A stretch of DNA of 38,166 nt, taken from positions 1 to 38,166 of the forward strand of contig MU858314.1 in assembly GCA_033297075.1 (NCBI GenBank). The letters run 5' to 3'. The stretch's first letter is position 1. Each line of letters starts with the position of its first letter. Below, one piece after another: positions 18,351 through 28,966 of this stretch. The position numbers and the translations under genes are program-made. This DNA is from Rhypophila decipiens. Its lineage: Eukaryota > Ascomycota > Sordariomycetes > Sordariales > Naviculisporaceae. The notes beneath the pieces were generated by a model. The model worked only from the letters and a program-made list of their open reading frames with translations. It searched no databases and was not told the DNA's origin.

Positions 18351-19286
18351 TCACTCCCAAAAAGCAATAGTCCGACACTCAATGCTGCTTCTTACATTCG
18401 CCTCGTCCCCGAAGCTGTCATCCCAAAACGCACTATGTGGCACACGCCATCCTACACTCCGATCACTATCATGGAACTTGAACAGCAGCGCCTCGTCCTT
18501 TTCCATCCGAGAGAAATACCACCATCTATGATTGGGGTTATGCAAAAAGATGGCAGCAGCCAACTGATTCTCATCGTCCATCGCTGGGTCGAGACGCTCT
18601 GCCTCGGTCTCGGGGATCTTGTCGACTACCCAGAGAACATTGGTGACTCCTTCATCGTCGCCCACCGATTGGGCGTCACATACTGCCAGGGGACAATTCT
18701 GCGGGGGCGGAGAAAAGGTTCGCCAGAAGGAGCTGATGATGAAGCGTTTGAAGCCTGGTCCGTCTGGGCGGGCTGCTTTGTATGCTCGTTCGGCGTAGAT
18801 AAGTTGCCGGGAGGGGTCAGTGTCGACGTGGACTTCGCCTGCTGCTGGTTGGAGGCCTCCGTAATGGCGGTACGACTCTTTCTTGGATTCCTCGGGGGAG
18901 GCAGATTTGTCGGGAATGATGCCGGATGTTCGGAGCATCCAGCCCCGGGAGACGACTAAATCGGCATTAAAGGCGGCTTTGACGTGGGCGCAGACTTCGG
19001 CTTGGTATTTGGATTCTACTTCGGTTTTGTCGTGGAACTCTGAGACAGAGGTTGGTGCGTCGAGGAGTTGGAAGCCATGTTTGTTGAATGTGAAGTGGTG
19101 CCTGATCGAGCGGCCGTCGCGGATGGTGGTCGGGTAGGGGCCGTATTTGCCCGTATTGACTTCTACGCCTACGGAGACGAAGCGGCGGTTTATGGAGGGG
19201 CCATTGGGGAGCAGGTAGTTGAGGTTTGTGATGGTGGTTCGGGCGGTTTCTTCGATGGGGTCTGGTTGGGAAGGTTCGTTCGCCAT
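18351..19286 (-). CDS. CmcJ/AsaB-like protein (GA4 desaturase/hydroxylase family)
   Basis: The frame gives 311 residues from the ATG at 19286 (context CAAAATGGC). Upstream in-frame codons give only a Thr/Asn/His low-complexity run, so they are excluded. Family marks: an N-terminal block ending VSVGVEVN, VHVDTDPSRQLIYAERAY near residue 155, FIISSFWRTFSPPPQNCPLA, then the terminal block WWYFSRMEKDEALLFKFHD and VPHSAFWDDS followed by SSIECRTIAFWE. Members include CmcJ of cephamycin synthesis and AsaB of the aspergillic acid cluster, usually treated as iron/2-oxoglutarate-type oxygenases. No other biosynthetic genes adjoin it, so it looks like a stand-alone copy. Substrate unknown. Confidence 0.8.
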   Translation of the reverse strand: MANEPSQPDPIEETARTTITNLNYLLPNGPSINRRFVSVGVEVNTGKYGPYPTTIRDGRSIRHHFTFNKHGFQLLDAPTSVSEFHDKTEVESKYQAEVCAHVKAAFNADLVVSRGWMLRTSGIIPDKSASPEESKKESYRHYGGLQPAAGEVHVDTDPSRQLIYAERAYKAARPDGPGFKRFIISSFWRTFSPPPQNCPLAVCDAQSVGDDEGVTNVLWVVDKIPETEAERLDPAMDDENQLAAAIFLHNPNHRWWYFSRMEKDEALLFKFHDSDRSVGWRVPHSAFWDDSFGDEANVRSSIECRTIAFWE

Positions 19287-19739
19287 TTTGACCCAAGCTG
19301 GCAAGCAAGGAGAGGAGCAGCAATGATGATGGTGATGATAATCGTTCGTGTTGGTGTTGGTGGTTATCGATGATGATGATGTTGTTTGCATTCATTTTCA
19401 TGAAGCATATATATGAAACAGTTGGAGGTTCATTGGCGCGGAGTGCCAACGTTAGGCTTGGTATAGGCTGTTGTTTGCCGAGCTGAGAGACTAACAAGTT
19501 CGGCAGCCAAATCTGGCGCCAGTTCATTCCGGCCAACAACGTACGATGTTGCGGGGTCCGAGTTGACCACGGTGACGGTTGATGGTTCAAGTTCACAAAA
19601 CCGTTCCAGTGATGCCTACACACCAGCGTGAACTCACAAAGAACGGTATGCCCCTCTCAGAGTCGTTCAGTCATGAATGTCTCAGCACTGCCCTTGCTCG
19701 TCTTATGAAGGTGGACTCTTCCGTCATTCTGCATCACTA
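19287..19739. other. Upstream of the CmcJ-like gene
   Basis: About 450 bp between the CmcJ-like start and the ankyrin 2 terminal stop. The part nearest the start carries CAT/CAA-rich low-complexity sequence. No further feature. Confidence 0.4.
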
Positions 19740-22225
19740 CTACTCTGCAGCATATGTATGGACATGTCGAGCACAGCTCTGAAGATCCTCCATCACGAGT
19801 ACCCACTCCTCAATATCCTTCTTCGACACGGCCTTGATGCTTTTACTCCCTGGTTCGGGCGGCAGTCCAGTTGACTGACAACCTTGCGTCGACATGGCGT
19901 CTACCCTTTCCTTGAAATACTCCTGCGGTCTTAGTCCGGCCTTGTCCCTAAGACAGATATCGAGAGGACATTCTCTATCGGTAGCGCCGAGATGGTAAAG
20001 CCTAATCGCCTATATCGCTTCCCAAGTCCCTTCCAAGGCTACATGATGAAGGACCGCTCTGCCTTCCACATCTGCGATAGCTACACTGGCACCTCGATGA
20101 AGTAGCGAAGTAATATACACAAAGTCGTTGCAGGCCGCAGCAACCAATAACGGTGACTTGCCGGAACCGTTTCGCTGGTCGATATCAGCTCCTGCTTCGA
20201 GAAGTAGGTCCAGTTTTCTGGTACTCTCGAGCGCTTTGTCCGGTTCTGAAAACTTCAGACATAAGTATTCAAGTGCACCCATTCCCTCATTCCCACTGCC
20301 TCTGCGATTCGGGTTGGCTCCGTAGCTCAATAACGTCGCGGTGACGCTACTCCTGGTGGTCCCTTGTGAAGTACTGTACGACAACGGCGAGAGTCCCTCG
20401 CGACTTACGGCGTCGACATCAGCACCGTATTCAAGAAGCACCAGGCTCAGTTACTCGTCTCTAAGCATAGATGTTAGGTGGAGCGCCGTATAGCCCCCGT
20501 GACCGCTTCTGACATTCACATCCGCTCCCGCGGCAAGTAACATGCGGGTAGCGGGGAGATCGTTGAGATGCACGGCGAAGTGCAAAGGGGAGGAATGAAG
20601 AAGGTCGTCCAGACGGTCGAGGCATTCCGGATTTGCGCTAATGGCATCCTGTAGGGCGGATAATCGCCCGTTGTGTTGTCGGGAGAAGAGAACTTGGTGG
20701 ATTGGGGTACTGTTCGGCCTGTTCTCGTCATCCTCACCCCGGCTCAGTTCCATGAACTGCTGGCAAGTACGCGCACACTCGGGATAACATGTTTGGTATC
20801 GTGGGCTCTGTGCAAAGAGGTAGACTGTGCGGAAAAGTTCTTTACTGCACGTGGAACCGTTTTTGAAAAGGGCGCCACCGGCGGTGAGCAGAAGGCGTGG
20901 ACTCCCGCCAGATCTCCAGATTGCAAGGAAAACTGTTCGGCACAACGAGTATGTCATTTTAATGGCCCAGTTTGACAGATTAAAGCAAGATTGAGAGGAG
21001 GAACTTACGGCAAAGAGCGACGTCCCATTTCCGTTTATATCAGTAGGATAGACCTCTCTCGTGCTCAGCATGGACTGTAAGCGACCCACGTCATTTCGGC
21101 AGATGACCGCCCAGACCTTGTGAGAAAGTGGTAGGATTCTTGGGACGCTGAGATGTATTGACGCTCCTTGGCCATTGAGACTGCCCCACGCCACTTTGAC
21201 AGCCAGGCCCCGATGGATGAGCCAGCGTGGAAAAACGTAGTGCAGCTGGAGGGATCCAGATAGTCCTCCCAGCCTACTCCGACACGGGGGGTATTGCTTG
21301 TCACAAGACTGACGACCCCACAAGGGAATACTACTGTAACTGAGCATGTATTGTCCTACGATCTTGGAGATTGCGGACCCGGCTGTGTTTTCAATACGAT
21401 GGTGGCTATGGCATTGGCATGCACAGCTTGTTGGGCACTTCTGGTATATCGTGGCGATAATATCCAAGTTTGGGGATAAAGCCCGCGCTGCTCTAGGTTG
21501 ATTTGTCGACAACCCTTGGATGGACTCCTGCAGCGTCTTAATTGAGTTGTAAATAGTGGATCTGAGTTCTTGAAATCCTGCTTGGTTATCCTGCTGGATG
21601 TTGAGCAACAATGCCGCTTGTTGTTGACTGCCTCCATTGGTCAGTTGAATGGAACTCAAATAGACCACAGCAAGAAGGACGAGAATGGACCTACCTCTGT
21701 ACGGGCTGCAAAAGTCCAACCGCTTGGGCAAGATCAATTCGTCTACGCCGGATCCGGTCTCGGTGTATCATGATAGTATCCCTGTGATGCCTCCATTTGA
21801 TCTTCTGTACTCCAATCCGTGCGCCGCCCCCTTGTCTCGTCAGGGGACGCGTGACATCTTGCAGGTCATCCACATCTCCTTTCAGAACTCGCAACGTCGT
21901 GGATATGTGAGTCAATACCAATTCGGTTACCGCGTCAGGCTGAGCAGCCACATGCTCCATCGTCCGCCGTAATACGTCTAAATAACCCACGATAGTCTCT
22001 AGCTGAGGGTCCAGAAGTGTCAACAGTCAGGAGGTCGCAAGCCTTCCTACCGAATGCTGGCTCAATGCCTGCAACGTTAAGCAAAGGGGAGCATACCTCA
22101 TTCAGCAAGTCATAAACTTCGAGGGGCGCGTTCTTCAACGAGGTTATCCATTGAACACCGGTTGAGATGGTTCTAACAGAGGTTGAGAGACCTGCTGCGA
22201 AACCCACGATCGATACCGGATCCAT
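19740..22225 (-). pseudogene. Ankyrin-repeat protein 2 with fungal N-terminal (STAND-type) domain, two in-frame stops
   Basis: Exon 1 is 22225-22097, exon 2 is 22002-21695 and exon 3 is 21627-19740; introns are 94 and 67 nt. The N-terminus MDPVSIVGFAAGLSTSVRTI is the fungal N-terminal domain found on STAND/NACHT and ankyrin proteins. Next come a Cys cluster (CPTSCACQCHSHH) and a block SVPRILPLSHKVWAVICRND common in fungal ankyrin proteins, then ankyrin repeats (SPLHFAVHLNDLPATRMLLA, LSLVLLEYGADVDAVSREG). TAA at 20453-20451 splits SMLRDE from LSLVLLEYGAD. TAG at 20012-20010 splits TWEAI from AIRLYHLGATD. The same frame then stays open for 89 codons to TAG at 19740. CAA and CAG are the simplest ancestors. 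A GTAAGT...CAG intron (21007-20932) would shift frame by one, a possible third lesion in a T run. Confidence 0.75.
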
Positions 22226-23767
22226 ACCAAATAAGATGTGAATTCCCTGGAGGTTTTATAGCGAAGAGAGGGGCGAAGCCGAGACTCCTCGAACACAAAC
22301 ACTCGTTGACAACGGTTCACTCGGCATGTATAGCAAAAGGAGACCCCGGAGCGTTCAAAAAGATGCCAAGGGCCATCTTTATCACGTAGTTCATTCCATC
22401 ACCAGTAGGAAAACACCCACACACCGGCGAGAAACCCCGCCATCGACAAAGGTTCGAGGAATATATTGCTGATAAATTACGACACCACCTTGGTCAGCGG
22501 GAAAGAGTCCCGAGGACGGTGTCCCTGCCGTCAAAACATTTAGGCGACAATGGAAATGAGGCCCTGGCCCCCAACCATAACGTGCCGTCTCCTGGTTCAG
22601 ATGCGTGGATGCCTTGCTGCAGGGTGCCTTGTCGTTCGCGCGGCCCGGCCCGGCAACAGCAAACTCAAATCCCCTTAGGTCTGGTCGTCCAAAAGTCCGC
22701 ACATGGCAGCAGCCACCATAGCAGACTCCTCCGTGTCATGCACATCGGCAATATATCCGACGCCGCGCAGATGGATAAATATGGATTCTGCTTCCCACCA
22801 GGCGGAACATCCTTTTGCCAACGCACCCTCAGAAACGGACCTCTCAAACAAGCCATGGCCGTGACTTTGTCTCTTGCTCGAAACCCTCCTCACAGCTAAG
22901 CTGTCGGAGAAAGCCGGTGTCCGATTGTTATAGTAGTGGTTTTCCTCACGTGACACCCCTGAAGCCACACAAGTCTTGGCACCCGGCTTTGGGCAAGCTC
23001 AACAACAGGATGTGATATTTCCGCGGACCTGAAAAATACGACATGCTTATCTCCAGCCCTCTCCTCAAAGCATTTCAAGGCAATCGACGTCCACTTATCT
23101 CCAGAAGCAAAAAAAGGAGTTGGGGCAAACTGTTTCATTTCCTCTTTGCATCCCGGGCCCAGGACGAGGCATTTCCGGGGATTTTGAGACCTTTGAAGAT
23201 TCGTGGGTGAATAATGCCCCCACTCCCCACGCTTTCTTCCAAACAATCCCAAAGCTTTCTAGAAGCCCCCTTGCAGCCTCTGATTCAGCCACGGATCAGA
23301 GAGAGGTATCGTGCAGTGGGGGCGGCTGCGCCCAAGATCTCCTTGCTTGACGATGGCATTGCCACGAGACCTGGACCCTGAATGCAGCTTTGGTATCCAG
23401 GAAATGCCAGTATTCAACATGCATGTCTCAGATGTATTCCGAGAAAACGATTATGCCAGATGAGACGAACGGAGACTAAGTGAAAAGGGCGCCCTCAACA
23501 CTCAAGCTCGACTTGGCATCCAAAAGTTTGCGACACTGATAAGGCATATTGCTTCCATTTCTTTTTGCCGTTTTGGCTTGCAATTTGCCCCTCCATGGCG
23601 AAGAGCATGTGCGCCCCTGGATTGACGCATCCATCTCAACTCCGGCTCAGAGAGTACTAATAAGAACCATGGCATGCCCGCTTGGCAACCCCTTCTGTCC
23701 ATGACGACAACAATAGAGTCTGGCTGCAGATCATCGACATTCTGTCAGTTCAAATGTGAGGCCCGGC
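22226..23767. other. 1.5-kb divergent intergenic region
   Basis: Lies between ankyrin gene 2 (-) and the GPCR gene (+). Several overlapping minus-strand frames (22391-23292) show no domain, no consistent frame and no convincing starts, so I call no gene. A palindromic CACGTG lies near 22948. Confidence 0.4.
23754..23759 (+). promoter_or_regulatory. Minimal ATG-TGA upstream ORF
   Basis: An ATG followed directly by TGA sits 8 nt before the predicted GPCR start, in a different frame. If it lies in the 5' UTR it is a start-stop uORF, a type known to stall ribosomes and lower translation of the main frame. The transcript start is not known. Confidence 0.35.
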
Positions 23768-25488
23768 ATGTCTCCATCGTTCGACATCAGACCACGGGCA
23801 GCATTGGCTGCCCCGACCGACGGGTTCATCATCAAGACCCAGAGCGCAGTCATCCTCGTCGCCTCGCTCCTTTCAGTCTTAGGCGGAGGATGGATGGTCA
23901 TCAGCTTCTTTGTAAGCTCTTCTCCCACACTCCTTTACTTCCCTCCTCTAGTAATTAACATCATGGCAACCAAAGGTCTTCCCCGCCCTCCGTTCCTTCA
24001 GACACCAACTCATCCTGGGCCTAGCCCTAAGCGACTGCATAATGGCTCTCAACTTTTTGGTCTCCTCGTCCCTGAACCTCGGCGGGAAATGGATCGGCGC
24101 ACCTGAACAAGCCTCATTCTGCACGTTTAACGGCTTCATGACGCAGGTCTTTGTCATTCAAACAGATTACTGGGTGTTTATCATTGCGATTTACACATAC
24201 TTTGTCTTGACGGATCAAAAGCGGTGCTCGAACTGGATCCAAGCTCATCCGTTTGTGCCTTGGGTTTTACCGTGGGTCTTGTCGGCGCTTTGGGCGGCGG
24301 TTGGGTTGGGTGTTACGGGATATGGGGATATTGGGGCTTGGTGTTGGTTTACCTCTGATCAGGTTCGACTTTTGGTATGTGACAGTATCATGCTCTTTTA
24401 TGATATGGTATGTGCTGACTTTGAGAAGGTCAACTTTGTTCCGAGGTGTAAGTCCAGTCCTCTCACGATCCTTGTTTGGATATGTCTAACCGTTCAAAGG
24501 GGCCATCATCGTCATCATGTTCCTCATGTACGCCCGGCTGTACTTTATCCTCTTCCGGGCCCACCGCCGGTTGGTCTCCCTCGGCGACTCCAGCTCCGCA
24601 CATGCGTCAGCCCATCCCAACAGCGGCTCAGACTCTCGACACCTGGATAGCAATGGGCCCAATGGGCTTTCTGTTTCAGCTAAGCATACTCGAAGACTCA
24701 AACGCGTAGGTGGAAGCCCCTCAGTTCATCTTTCTGGCTGTTCAGTCGACCCAATCATTCAGTGATTAATATGAGATAACTAGCTCGCCCGCCTGATGCT
24801 ACTCTATCCCCTAGCCTACGCCATAGTCTGGTCCTTGCCAACTTGCATAAGAATATACCAGACCATCACCGGTCATCCGGCACCTTGGCAGTTGCAGACG
24901 ATTGACAAGGCATGCATTGTGCTGCAAGGCTTCGTTGACGCAATCATCTACGGCGCTACAGAAAGCTCATTGTCCAATTGGCGAACCTTGTTCTTTCCTC
25001 GAAAGTTCCCACCCCCAAGCGTGATAATGGGACTCGGCGAGACTGGGACCGGGAAAGGAACCGGAACAGGGAAGAGAGCGTCCCAGGGCTGGATTAGAAC
25101 CTCGAAGACAGGACCTCCTGGGTCGGGGGACGAGCAATTGGTGGCTGGGAATGACAGCCTCAGAGGGTCGAGCGAAGCGGACTTGACTCAACGGGCGGGC
25201 TCTTCGTGCTCGGGATCATCTACGCTCGGTAACAAGAAGGGTATGGGATCGACGTCAGAATTGACGGGGGAAATGGAGCTGTGCGACATCAATGGTACCA
25301 CGGTCGCGGGCCGGGGAGTGCCGTCCATGGGAATCACCAAGACGGTGGATATTCAGGTTGTTAGTAGCAGTGGTGCTGCTAGTGTTGATCATATTGGTCA
25401 AGGGGCGGGCCTTGGCGCACCTGTGAAGCCGTTGAGAGCGTATTTCCCGGAGGATAGGGAGTTGAAGGGAACTTTTGTGGGTCTCTAG
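23768..25488 (+). CDS. cAMP-receptor-like GPCR (Git3/Dicty_CAR type)
   Basis: Five exons: 23768-23911, 23976-24374, 24429-24447 (only 19 nt), 24500-24705 and 24784-25488, giving 490 residues. The introns are 52-78 nt; the 24448 donor is GTAAGT and restores the TM5 motif PRWAIIVIMFLMYARLY. Seven membrane segments are readable: SAVILVASLLSVL (TM1), LILGLALSDCIMALNFL (TM2), TDYWVFIIAIYTYFVL (TM3), VPWVLPWVLSALWAAVGL (TM4), the TM5 motif above, LARLMLLYPLAYAIVWSLP (TM6) and VLQGFVDAIIYGATE (TM7). The order and motifs match fungal cAMP-receptor-like GPCRs such as Neurospora gpr-1 to gpr-3. The long Gly/Ser-rich C-terminal tail (about 190 residues) should be cytoplasmic. A plasma-membrane sensor acting through G proteins is expected; ligand unknown. 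No lesion is visible. Confidence 0.85.
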
Positions 25489-25895
25489 GGTCGAGGCTGA
25501 TGTGATTATAAGACTACTACGTTGCGAGTATTGTCTTGTTTGTGGTTCATGTCAGATTTCAGCCACTAGAACACACTTCTGGGTGTAGAGATCAGCAGGT
25601 TCCAAACATCGGCCCCTAGTACCGTAGTTTTAGATGGGCCCGAGGCTGCTTGGTATCCTCAGTCGTTTTTAATTTTGAACGGTTTGTGGGCAAGGTGTTC
25701 ATATATGTTGTTACAGAAGTACGAAACATATCTGTATCTCGTACAAGACAAATGAAATAGCCAATTTAAAAGACAGAACAACTAAACCAAACGATGAATG
25801 AAACCCGAAAGTCTTAAATTATGAAAGTAACTTGGTAGTCGCGCAATGACTCGAGACTAAACCCCACTTTCGCACGTGCAGTCCTCACACGCCCT
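25489..25895. other. Convergent 3' intergenic region
   Basis: Separates the GPCR and secreted-protein 3' ends. AT-rich in places, no feature recognised. Confidence 0.4.
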
Positions 25896-26900
25896 CTAGT
25901 CCTTCTTCTTGCCCTCCTTGCCCTCCTTGACCGTTTGGAACTCCGGGCCTCTGATAACCCAGTCCTTCTTGGCTTCCTCCTCCTTCTCGTCATCGCTCAT
26001 TTCCTGGAGCGGCTTCTCAACCTCGGTCCTCTTCCAGTCCTGCAGTCGAAAGGTGACCTTGTCAGGATCGTCCTCGTATTTCTTCAGCTCCTTGGGGATG
26101 TCAGCAAACTGAGTTTGCTTCTTCCAGAGTGCAAACAACTTGTCGACATCACTGTCTGGCGCGTCCGTGATTTTGAACTGGTGTCCGTCGGCAAAGGTGA
26201 TTAAGTCGGGCTTGCGAGGCTTGCATGGCGGCTTGAATTCCTGGTTTGGGGCCGGACACATGTAGTCCTTGAGGTCAAACCCTCTCGTTACTCCATCGTC
26301 AAGAATCTTCCAGCCCTCCCAGAATTGGGTGTCATTCCACTGGAATTGCTTGCCCCGCGTCATCAGGGCATGGTGTTCGCGTCTGTCAGTCATGCTGTCC
26401 CTTCGTCGGGCAGGGCCACTCCCAACAGCAGCAAGCCCGGCAATTCCAGGGAGCGCTGGTAGTGGGGGAGGCGGCGTGCCCGGGTCTAGAATGACGTTGG
26501 CATGTAGCTCGTAGTTCCCCCCGTGGTATTCCCGTACGGTGTTGCCCTTGCCCTTGCCGTTGCCACGATTGTAGCTGTATGTGGGCCGCCACATGCAGAC
26601 GTTGGGTCCGTTCGCTGAGTCGAGGGTGTCTCCATGACAAACGGTCGGATTCGCTGGATTATCGCTCCTGTGTATGTTTGCAAATGAGTCGTCGGGCAAG
26701 TTGATGAACTCGGTGGACACGATCTCCTCGTGTTGCCTCCCACAGCACTCTCGGGGCAGGACATTTAAACATGCGTATGATGGTCCAGTGCAGGTTCGAC
26801 GGTTGTAAAAGTTTCTGATCATGGCTGCGCGGGTGATGGTAACCTGGAAGGCGGCCAGCATCAGAGCCACGGTGAGGGATATTCGAGAGAAGCCGGGCAT
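25896..26900 (-). CDS. Secreted Cys-containing protein of unknown function
   Basis: The frame gives 334 residues from the ATG at 26900. An upstream ATG at 26954 is less likely because a clear signal peptide starts at 26900: a short polar start, then a hydrophobic core ending ...ITRA. The mature N-terminus has RRTCTGPSYACLNVLPRECC, and three or four further Cys follow (VCHGD, NVCMW, YMCPA, PPCKP), eight in all. A Pro/Gly/Ala-rich linker lies around residues 140-160. The C-terminal 60 residues are very charged (DDEKEEEAKK) and end in KKKD. No enzyme motif is recognised, and it could be an effector-like or cell-surface protein. It is transcribed away from the KDEL-ended secreted protein, with a shared upstream region. 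Confidence 0.7.
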   Translation of the reverse strand: MPGFSRISLTVALMLAAFQVTITRAAMIRNFYNRRTCTGPSYACLNVLPRECCGRQHEEIVSTEFINLPDDSFANIHRSDNPANPTVCHGDTLDSANGPNVCMWRPTYSYNRGNGKGKGNTVREYHGGNYELHANVILDPGTPPPPLPALPGIAGLAAVGSGPARRRDSMTDRREHHALMTRGKQFQWNDTQFWEGWKILDDGVTRGFDLKDYMCPAPNQEFKPPCKPRKPDLITFADGHQFKITDAPDSDVDKLFALWKKQTQFADIPKELKKYEDDPDKVTFRLQDWKRTEVEKPLQEMSDDEKEEEAKKDWVIRGPEFQTVKEGKEGKKKD

Positions 26901-28057
26901 GCTGGACTTTGTACCAGAGTATGGATTGGTGGACAAGAAAATTTCGAGGCGCAAGGGACCAATACAGTATGTAAAGAACGACGCGAGTAGAATAAAGCGT
27001 TATATGGCGTGTATGGGTTAAGATTGAAGATTGGGTTGATGGTCGGAATGGATTGTGTGGAATTAACCCAAACAACCGCCTCAGGGTGTTGTGTCCTCTT
27101 ATGTAGTTTGCAGATGCTCACCTTCGACTCATTCCTTTCAATCACAGTTACTGCCAATCCATTACTGGTTTGCTGCTGCCATCGATTCCTTCTCGTTGAC
27201 TGCATCCTTGGTCAAGCCTTTGGGAGCCAGAATAGCCACAGCAAGCCAAATGGAGACAAATGATGATGTTTGTTTCAGGCAGGGCCACATTGGCCGGGCA
27301 TTTCAACTCGTTGATCCCGTTGGGGCAGTTTGTCGGCGATACGGCCTCCCCTTTGGTTCTATGATCCGCACCTCGGCCATACGGTTACCCACTATCCGAA
27401 CGGGAGATCACGGTGGTCCGCAACCGGATATAGAGGAACAAGAACTGTGAGAAAAAAAAATCACTCGTCGGCCGGGCGGCGCCGTTTAGCGACGATCAAG
27501 CGTCCAAGCTTGACCACCGCCCTGGCGCCGAAGGAGGAGGCTCGGGGAATGGAAATCCTTGCGTCGGCATCCGTCCTGATTGTCGGCCCCACCATGAGAG
27601 ACGGATTCCTTACATCCGTGTAGGTGTTCCCAAATGATTTAAAAATCCTGGAAAAGCGGAATCACATGTCGACTGCAACGTAGAGCGTTGCTCTGGGTAG
27701 TGGAAGGAATGTTTCACCACCAGGCTACAGGAGCGAATCCGCGCCAATATCGCAGCCGGCCTCTTGGGAGGAGAAGAGGGAATCGGGACATGTCCATGAG
27801 ATAATAATAGCAGGAAATGAACTTTGATGATCTAAAACTGACAAGGGGCAAGTATAAAGGGGAACCGTCTCCCGCTTCATTTTACGTTTCTTGTATCTTG
27901 ATTTCGCAACAGATCCCGTCACACCTCAGCAGCATCCCAAAACCAGCACATACTTGACTCTTCACTTGGTAGAATCAGTTGCCTTCACCAACACGATAGA
28001 TTTGAATCTACCCATTTTTCTCCAGTTTTACAGAACATTCACCTTCGGCTGATCACC
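26901..28057. other. Shared 1.16-kb upstream region of two secreted-protein genes
   Basis: No supported gene. The part next to 28058 has a TATA-like site and AGGGG motifs (listed separately). Confidence 0.45.
27844..27862 (+). promoter_or_regulatory. TATA-like box with two STRE-type AGGGG motifs
   Basis: TATAAA at 27853-27858 lies 200 bp before the ATG at 28058, with AGGGG at 27844-27848 and again at 27858-27862. AGGGG is the stress-response element core bound by Msn2/4-type zinc fingers. The arrangement is seen in the sequence; use in vivo is inferred. Confidence 0.4.
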
Positions 28058-28606
28058 ATGAAGCTCAACATCATCCGCACGGCCCTCCTGACGCTCTTCG
28101 CAGTCACCATCCCCGCGGCGGTCGTCAACGCCGAGTGCAAAGACGACAAGGGAGGCAGGGGTCACCCCCAGGAGCCCATATGGTGGCTCAAGCAAGCTGT
28201 GGTTGCCGCCTCGCAGCTGGAGAAATACGGCTGGATTGAGCCCGGCAAGGGGTGGTTCATATCGGGCAGACCTGGAAGCAGCAAGGAGCCTGCGAAGGGC
28301 GGTGATGGCCCGGCATGCGTCGACCTCGGAGTAACTAACTTGTCCAAGGACAGAGTCAAGGTCAATTCTCAGATGGCCCTGAACCACTGGCTACGTGAGT
28401 TCGCCGCGTGCAAGGATGGTGGGGTGAGGAAAACTGATGATGAGTCACTGGAATTCAGGTAGCTTCCCCACCAACCCCATTGCGGATGCGATCAAGGGCA
28501 ACATGTGCTGACATTATGTTGTTTTCTCCCTCCATCTAGCTACAGAACACTTTGTAACAAGGACCATTCCAAGAATACCCCGCCCAAGGACAAGGACGAA
28601 CTCTGA
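28058..28606 (+). CDS. Small secretory-pathway protein ending in KDEL
   Basis: Exon 1 is 28058-28458 and exon 2 is 28540-28606, with an 81-nt intron (branch-like GCTGAC at 28507, acceptor CATCTAG), giving 155 residues. Without splicing the frame ends at once after SLEFR. The N-terminal 25 residues are a textbook signal peptide (hydrophobic core LLTLFAVTIPAAVV, cleavage after VNA). The mature part has four Cys (ECKDD, ACVDLG, AACKDG, TLCNKD), the last contributed by exon 2. The final residues are KDKDEL, an ER-retrieval-type signal. No family is recognised. The even Cys count and the KDEL both appear only in the spliced form, which supports the model. It may be an ER-resident factor or a secreted protein with a chance KDEL. 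Confidence 0.7.
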
Positions 28607-28966
28607 TCTTTGGTCCTGGATGGTCGGTCCCAGTTTTTCCAACGTTCCAGTCACCGGTGACTTGGATTTGCCCCAAACTTTGGAACAAGGTGGATGATGG
28701 TCTCGGTTGCCTGTCTTTGCTGTGCCAAGTTAGTCAGCTTGAACAAGGCCAAGTCTTGGCACCAAGCGCGCATTGTTCCCGCGCCCACTCTCTTTTTTTT
28801 TATTTTCTGTCTTTTTGTTTTTGTTTTCATTGTAATCGTTGTGGAGGATTGTTCCTGCTCGTTATCCACTGGTAGCTACATGTACTAGTAGTCAGTCTTA
28901 GTCATTGTTTACAACCATATTTTCTTTTGCGCAAAAGTGTGAATCCAACCCTCGGCTTGTCATCCG
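28607..28966. other. Convergent 3' intergenic region with T-rich tract
   Basis: Contains a T-rich stretch around 28791-28835. This probably holds the 3' ends of the KDEL protein and lipase transcripts. No gene. Confidence 0.45.

Noticed and set aside
22391..23292. Overlapping minus-strand frames between ankyrin 2 and the GPCR
   Set aside because: No consistent frame, no good starts, no recognisable domain and no convincing splice sites to join them.
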